The notes under the pieces were generated by a model. That model searched no databases and was not told the origin of the DNA. It saw nothing but the letters and a program-made list of their open reading frames with translations. Below are positions 60,607 to 64,000 of a stretch of DNA of 64,000 nt, in pieces. Both the position numbers and the translations under genes were made by a program. The stretch is taken from NCBI GenBank assembly GCA_012517405.1, contig JAAYVB010000025.1, positions 186,001 to 250,000 on the forward strand. The letters are read 5' to 3'. The stretch is from Propionibacterium sp. (lineage in GTDB: Bacteria > Actinomycetota > Actinomycetes > Propionibacteriales > Propionibacteriaceae). Numbering within the stretch: the stretch's first letter is position 1; every line of letters begins with the position of its first letter.

Positions 60607-61482
60607 TCAGCCGATCGTGGGTGGCAGCGTCGGGCCCTGGCCGTAGGGACCCATCGGCGGCGCTCCCGTCCACGGCACGTCGGCCGGCTGGGGGGCGCCG
60701 TCGCTTCCCTGGGCATGATGCGCGGCCACCACGACCCGGACGAGTACGGCCAGACTCAGCAGGCCGACGATCACGTGCAACGGGATGGAGGCAGCGACGT
60801 CCCAGACCGTGTGCAGGATGATCGCCCCGAGGTAGGCGCCGATCGTCGCGAGGGCGCCGAGGCCGGGACGTCTTCCGGAACGCCAGAACCAGATGGCTGC
60901 GCACAGCACGCCCGTCCAGGTGATGTGACCCGCCGGGGCGAAGACCCCGCGGACCAGCAGGGTCGCATCGACTGCACCCAGACCGCCGCCGTTGCCCAGC
61001 AGCGCATTGAATCCGTAGCCCATGGTTTCCAGCACCGCGAAGCCGGCTCCCGCGGCCACTCCGATGACGACCCCGCCCTGCGCGCTGCGCGGATAGGCGA
61101 CGGCCAGGATGATCAGGGGCACGATGAGTTTTGCCGTCTCCTCAATGAGTCCTACCAACAGCAGCATGGAATCTCCGAGTACAGCGGCCGCGATCGATTC
61201 GCAGATGGCTGCCACGAGGATTCCCACGACACCGCCGACCAGGGCAGTCACCAGGATGATCCCGGAGGGCACCAGCTCGCCGCGGGGCCCGTTCGATGCC
61301 CACAACAGCACGGTCAGCGGCACCGTGAGCGCTCCGACCAGGAGCAGCGCAGGGAACAGAGCCGCATCCTGGGTCAACACGAGGACGAACAGGAGTGCGA
61401 GATAGGCGACGATGCCGCCGATAAGCACACTCATCGGAACGAACCGGGTCTGGCGAGGTGAAAGGAAAGGTGGCTGCACCAT
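60607..61482 (-). CDS. PrsW-family intramembrane metalloprotease
   Basis: 291 residues with seven or eight membrane helices and a Pro/Gly-rich cytoplasmic tail (PPMGPYGQGPTLPPTIG). Motifs: EETAK at 114-118, AVLETMGYG (Glu152), GHITWTG (His186), and LHTVWD near residue 226, the metal-binding set of PrsW. In Bacillus it cleaves an anti-sigma factor; here no anti-sigma gene is adjacent and the substrate is unknown. Start ATG 61482 with TAGCAT (61490-61495) seven bases upstream and no Shine-Dalgarno (leaderless). Confidence 0.9.
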   Translation of the reverse strand: MVQPPFLSPRQTRFVPMSVLIGGIVAYLALLFVLVLTQDAALFPALLLVGALTVPLTVLLWASNGPRGELVPSGIILVTALVGGVVGILVAAICESIAAAVLGDSMLLLVGLIEETAKLIVPLIILAVAYPRSAQGGVVIGVAAGAGFAVLETMGYGFNALLGNGGGLGAVDATLLVRGVFAPAGHITWTGVLCAAIWFWRSGRRPGLGALATIGAYLGAIILHTVWDVAASIPLHVIVGLLSLAVLVRVVVAAHHAQGSDGAPQPADVPWTGAPPMGPYGQGPTLPPTIG

Positions 61483-61532
61483 GAGGCCGATGCTAGCGGC
61501 GCATTCGGGGACGAGGATTGGTGTCCGCCGAT

Positions 61533-63368
61533 TCAGGCGGGCGCATCAGCGACGGCCTCCGGCCGCGCGAAATCGTCGACGCGACGGAGTGCTGCGAGAT
61601 TTGGCTCGAGCTTCGAAGGTGCGCTAGTCTTCTCAGGTCGCCGCGCGAGCGGTGCTGAAAGACTTGGGGCATTGGCGCAGTTGGTAGCGCGCTTCCATGG
61701 CATGGAAGAGGTCAGGGGTTCGAATCCCCTATGCTCCACATAAAGTGTCTTACGGGAACACGCGACATCGGAAGATGCGGAGTGTTCCCGTTTGGCTTCC
61801 TTGCTCCCGGTCACCTTGTGGACGATCGTCGCGAACGGTTCCGCGAGGCGCGGGCGTATCTGCTCGTCTTCGGTGATCTCCAGCCGGGTGTAGAACGCTT
61901 GGTTCGCGAGCCTCCTGCTTCCGTCGTCTGAGTGCGCGTAGGCGTGGTGCGCGTCGTTCAGCAGCCGCAGGCTGTCGTGAAGGAACGCCCGCCCGCCGGC
62001 GTGTTGTTCGTCGTGCTCGCTGAGGCGCTGCTCGATGTCGGCCAGCCCTGCGCGGATGCGGTCTTGGTGCCGCTTGAGTGTCGGGAGGTCGATGGCGTCG
62101 GCGAAGTGCGCGGCCAGCACCTTGTCGCTCTCTGATTCGAGCTTGGCGCGGTTGGCCATGAGGTCGGCTATCTCTTGGTCGCGCCCTGCCATGCGGCTGT
62201 CGAACGCGGCATCGACCTCGGCGGCAAGGTGCCGGTAGTCGTCTTCGCTGATCGTGATGCTCGCGTAGGAGTCCTCGACCAGCCGCTCCGCAACCTGCAC
62301 GGGTACCGCTCGCCTCGTACAGTTCGTCTTCTTCGCCGCTCGGCCGGAGCAGACGAAGTAGGCGTAGGTCGTTCCGCGCGGGTTGGTGGCGAAGTCCAGC
62401 AGCATCCGCGACCCACAGCCGCCGCAGTGCAGCAGCCCTTTGAGGTGGTGGGCGTGCTGCACGTGCCGGGTCGCCTGCGCATTGCGTGCTTTCAGGAGCG
62501 ATTGCACGTGATCGAACAGCGCGGGCTCGATCAATGGCTCGTGCGCACCAGGGTGGAGTGCGCCCTTGTAGCGGATCGCGCCTGCGTAGTACGGGTTCGT
62601 CAGCAGCGAGTAGAACGTCGCCTTACCGAGAGGCTTCGAGGGTCGTTTCGGCGATGGCACCGTGGTCAGGCCGCGTGCCGTCACGTCGCGCAGCAGCGCG
62701 GCGACGGAGGTCTCGCCCTGGGCGTAGGTCTCGAATGCCCATCGGATCAACGGTGCCCGCTCAGGATCGACCTCGACTGTGCGCAGTTCCCGGCCCTGCT
62801 CGTCGGTGCGGCGCACGTTCAGATAGCCGACAGGTGCACGCATCGGCGTGCCACCTTGGGCGAGCTTCTGCGTGAGCCCCTTGGTGACCTCGGTGGCGAG
62901 GTTGCGGCTGTAGAACTCCGCGATCGAGGACATGATGCCGTGCACCAGCATCCCCGAGGGCGTCTGGTCGATGGACTCGGTCGCCGAGACGAGCGTGACC
63001 CCGGCGTTGATGAGGGCTTCGTGAATCTTCACGTCGTCGGCGCGGTTGCGGGCGAGCCGGTCGAGCTTGTGAACGAGACAGAACTGCACCCTGGTCGCGG
63101 CGATGAACGCGAGCATGTCCTGCAACCCATCACGATCCGCAGACCGTGCCGACTCGCCCGCGTCCACGAACTCGCGCACGATCCGCGCGCCCAGCTCGTC
63201 GGCCTTCCTCGCGTTGGCCTCGCGCTGGGCAGGGATCGAGAACCCTTCCTCAGTGCCACCGCGCTCAGCCTGCTCCCGCGTAGACACTCGCAGGTAGGAG
63301 ACAGCCAGCAGGACGGGCACGTCGGCGGCGCGATCCGTCGATTGGGTGTTGAGGGTGACGGTGCTCAT
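61533..63368 (-). CDS. Large serine recombinase/integrase reading antisense through tRNA-Ala
   Basis: 611 residues from the ATG at 63368, with AAGGAGG upstream. Resolvase domain with the catalytic Ser29 in SYLRVSTREQ and KLDRLARNRADD; a recombinase domain (VEVDPERAPLIRWAFETYAQGETSVAALLRDV); a zinc beta-ribbon (HCGGCGSRM...CSGRAAKKTNCTRR); a coiled-coil stretch (about 430-490). Core recombinase sequence ends near residue 535. Residues about 544-568 are the antisense reading of tRNA-Ala (VEHRGFEPLTSSMPWKR) and 569-611 read host sequence up to a TGA at 61533. A stop in this tail would be expected in the free element; the tail is probably a consequence of integration. Neighbours to the right are element genes. 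Confidence 0.88.
   Translation of the reverse strand: MSTVTLNTQSTDRAADVPVLLAVSYLRVSTREQAERGGTEEGFSIPAQREANARKADELGARIVREFVDAGESARSADRDGLQDMLAFIAATRVQFCLVHKLDRLARNRADDVKIHEALINAGVTLVSATESIDQTPSGMLVHGIMSSIAEFYSRNLATEVTKGLTQKLAQGGTPMRAPVGYLNVRRTDEQGRELRTVEVDPERAPLIRWAFETYAQGETSVAALLRDVTARGLTTVPSPKRPSKPLGKATFYSLLTNPYYAGAIRYKGALHPGAHEPLIEPALFDHVQSLLKARNAQATRHVQHAHHLKGLLHCGGCGSRMLLDFATNPRGTTYAYFVCSGRAAKKTNCTRRAVPVQVAERLVEDSYASITISEDDYRHLAAEVDAAFDSRMAGRDQEIADLMANRAKLESESDKVLAAHFADAIDLPTLKRHQDRIRAGLADIEQRLSEHDEQHAGGRAFLHDSLRLLNDAHHAYAHSDDGSRRLANQAFYTRLEITEDEQIRPRLAEPFATIVHKVTGSKEAKREHSASSDVACSRKTLYVEHRGFEPLTSSMPWKRATNCANAPSLSAPLARRPEKTSAPSKLEPNLAALRRVDDFARPEAVADAPA
61666..61738 (+). tRNA. tRNA-Ala (anticodon GGC)
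   Basis: 73-base cloverleaf: acceptor GGGGCAT/ATGCTCC (one G-U), anticodon stem CTTCC/GGAAG with loop ATGGCAT giving GGC, T arm with GTTCGAATC. CCA is not encoded, unlike the Glu and Gln tRNAs of this window. The 3' end is the junction with the serine recombinase gene, so the 3' portion may have been replaced by element-borne sequence. Confidence 0.95.
61753..61790. repeat. Inverted repeat just after tRNA-Ala (terminator or recombination site)
   Basis: CGGGAACAC (61753-61761) and GTGTTCCCG (61782-61790) form a perfect 9-bp inverted repeat with an inner CATC/GATG pair. It starts 15 bases after the tRNA and is followed by TTTGGCTT, so it can end the tRNA transcript. Its position at the element border also fits a symmetric arm of an attachment site. 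Confidence 0.55.
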
Positions 63369-63436
63369 GATGTGCCTCCTTGCCGGGGTGCTGCTTGGTA
63401 TCGATCCTCTCGCGCACCCCTGACAAAACGAAGAGC

Positions 63437-63646
63437 TCAGCGGGGCGCAGATGGGAGGAGGCCATCGGGCGGTGGGAGCCCGTAGGGGTCTGGGTCCCCG
63501 TCGAGCCAGGCGCGGTGTCGCACTTCCGCGATGTTCAGCACCCACTCAATCAGCTTGCCGAGGTCAGGCTCATCCCGCCGTGTCACCCGCAGCCTCAGAT
63601 TCCTCGTCTCGATCGCCATGACGAACAGGTGCACACCCGCCTGCAC
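63437..63646 (-). CDS. Small hypothetical protein of the integrated element
   Basis: 69 residues from GTG 63646, or 60 from the ATG at 63619 (MAIETRNLRLRV). It contains RNLRLRVTRRDEPDLGKLIEWVLNIAEVRHRAWLDGDPDPYGLPPPDG, with a balanced composition that looks coding. 68 bp upstream of the recombinase on the same strand, so possibly co-transcribed. I do not recognise it; a small accessory or directionality protein is only a guess. Confidence 0.45.
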   Translation of the reverse strand: MQAGVHLFVMAIETRNLRLRVTRRDEPDLGKLIEWVLNIAEVRHRAWLDGDPDPYGLPPPDGLLPSAPR

Positions 63647-63720
63647 GATGCACGAAATCCCGTTCCAAGATCGACCCCCAAAGAGACGACACGCATCTTG
63701 CAGATCGAGGAATCGGCACT

Positions 63721-63744
63721 TACGTCGGTGACGAAACCGACGTA
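63721..63744. promoter_or_regulatory. Operator-like inverted repeat before the last gene
   Basis: TACGTCGGT (63721-63729) and ACCGACGTA (63736-63744) are a perfect 9-bp inverted repeat with spacer GACGAA. A possible -10 TACCGT (63742-63747) overlaps its right end, and the ATG at 63754 follows six bases later. This is the expected place for a repressor of an element promoter. Confidence 0.5.
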
Positions 63745-63753
63745 CCGTAGAAC

Positions 63754-64000
63754 ATGGCCACCAAACGCTACGATCCCAGCGCGACCGACTTCAACGGCCG
63801 CTACGCCCGCTGGGTCGCCGCCCTCGAATCCGGCACCGAAGCCGAGCTACTCGAAGCCACCGTGGCCCTCCCGACGCTGAACAAGCACGTGCTCAAGAAG
63901 CTTGCAGCGGTTGATCGCGACGAGCCCGACCCGACAGCGCGAGCGCAGCAGAAGCGTGTGATTGTGCTGCTCAGCGAGATCAACGCCAACCAGGCTGCAC
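63754..64000 (+). CDS. Hypothetical element protein, 3' end outside window
   Basis: Open from the ATG at 63754 for 82 codons to the window edge. Sequence is MATKRYDPSATDFNGRYARW and continues with helical, charged residues (EAELLEATVALPTLNKHVLKKLAAVDRDEPDPTARAQQKRVIVLLSEI). No family recognised. Divergent from the small gene and recombinase, with a 9-bp inverted repeat in its promoter region. Probably leaderless. Confidence 0.5.
   Translation, partial: MATKRYDPSATDFNGRYARWVAALESGTEAELLEATVALPTLNKHVLKKLAAVDRDEPDPTARAQQKRVIVLLSEINANQAA

Larger units (their letters stand above)
61739..64000. mobile_element. Left end of an integrated element at tRNA-Ala, extends beyond the window
   Basis: The host-like PrsW gene and tRNA-Ala are followed directly by a large serine recombinase reading toward the tRNA, two short uncharacterised genes and an operator-like repeat. 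This tRNA-plus-integrase border is the usual structure of an integrative element end. The other end and the direct repeat that would prove integration are not in the window. Confidence 0.6.

Overview
The window is high-GC DNA with actinobacterial gene content and order: HelY-type helicase, DUF3097, DUF3152 and DUF4192 proteins, an HrcA/CIRCE system, DtxR-type iron boxes, and the conserved run leuS-comEA-comEC-holA-rpsT-lepA-hemW-hrcA-dnaJ-rsmE. A member of the Propionibacteriales is my best guess, but the window holds no rRNA or other marker that settles the genus. Nearly all of it is core chromosome; only the last ~2.3 kb (from the 3' end of a tRNA-Ala gene) looks like an integrated element.

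Layout. 0-6 kb: a cut-off beta-hydroxyacid dehydrogenase, ogt, an ICMT-like membrane methyltransferase, a membrane-anchored serine hydrolase, tRNA-Glu and tRNA-Gln, a CPBP protease coupled to an FAH-family hydrolase. 6-25 kb: deoA, then branched-chain amino acid genes (cimA, ilvE, leuB, ilvBNC) interrupted by a DUF3152 lipoprotein and four membrane-organisation genes (SPFH + zinc ribbon, flotillin + NfeD), then hisF, helY and a lipid kinase. 25-43 kb: metallophosphoesterase, rsmE-dnaJ-hrcA under a CIRCE operator, an IMPase-like phosphatase, an unusually long GlgX, DUF3097, hemW, a cupin-methyltransferase pair with an in-frame UGA, lepA, two tandem membrane paralogues, rpsT, holA. 42-52 kb: a UxaE-family epimerase, comEC-comEA, leuS behind an attenuator, a VIT/CCC1 transporter, DUF4192. 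52-61.5 kb: a Trp-repeat membrane protein, a HAD phosphatase, a DtxR-boxed catecholate siderophore uptake operon (binding protein, two permeases, ATPase) with an enterochelin esterase, a ProA-like dehydrogenase and PrsW. 61.5-64 kb: tRNA-Ala, a large serine recombinase whose frame runs antisense through the tRNA, and two small element genes.

How genes work together. cimA (2-oxobutyrate from pyruvate), ilvBNC, leuB and ilvE make Ile/Val/Leu. ilvB has a leader with a hairpin and a T8 terminator, and leuS has a leader with a Leu-Leu leader peptide and a terminator, so both biosynthesis and charging look attenuated by branched-chain amino acid supply. hrcA-dnaJ-rsmE is a self-repressed heat-shock operon. 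comEA-comEC would take up DNA; the most unexpected signal in the window is that the start regions of comEA and of the unrelated DUF4192 gene, 4.7 kb apart, share three identical sequence blocks with the same spacing to the start codon, suggesting one promoter class and linking DUF4192 to competence. Many genes have a TANNNT hexamer only 6-7 nt before the start codon and no Shine-Dalgarno, which predicts leaderless mRNAs.
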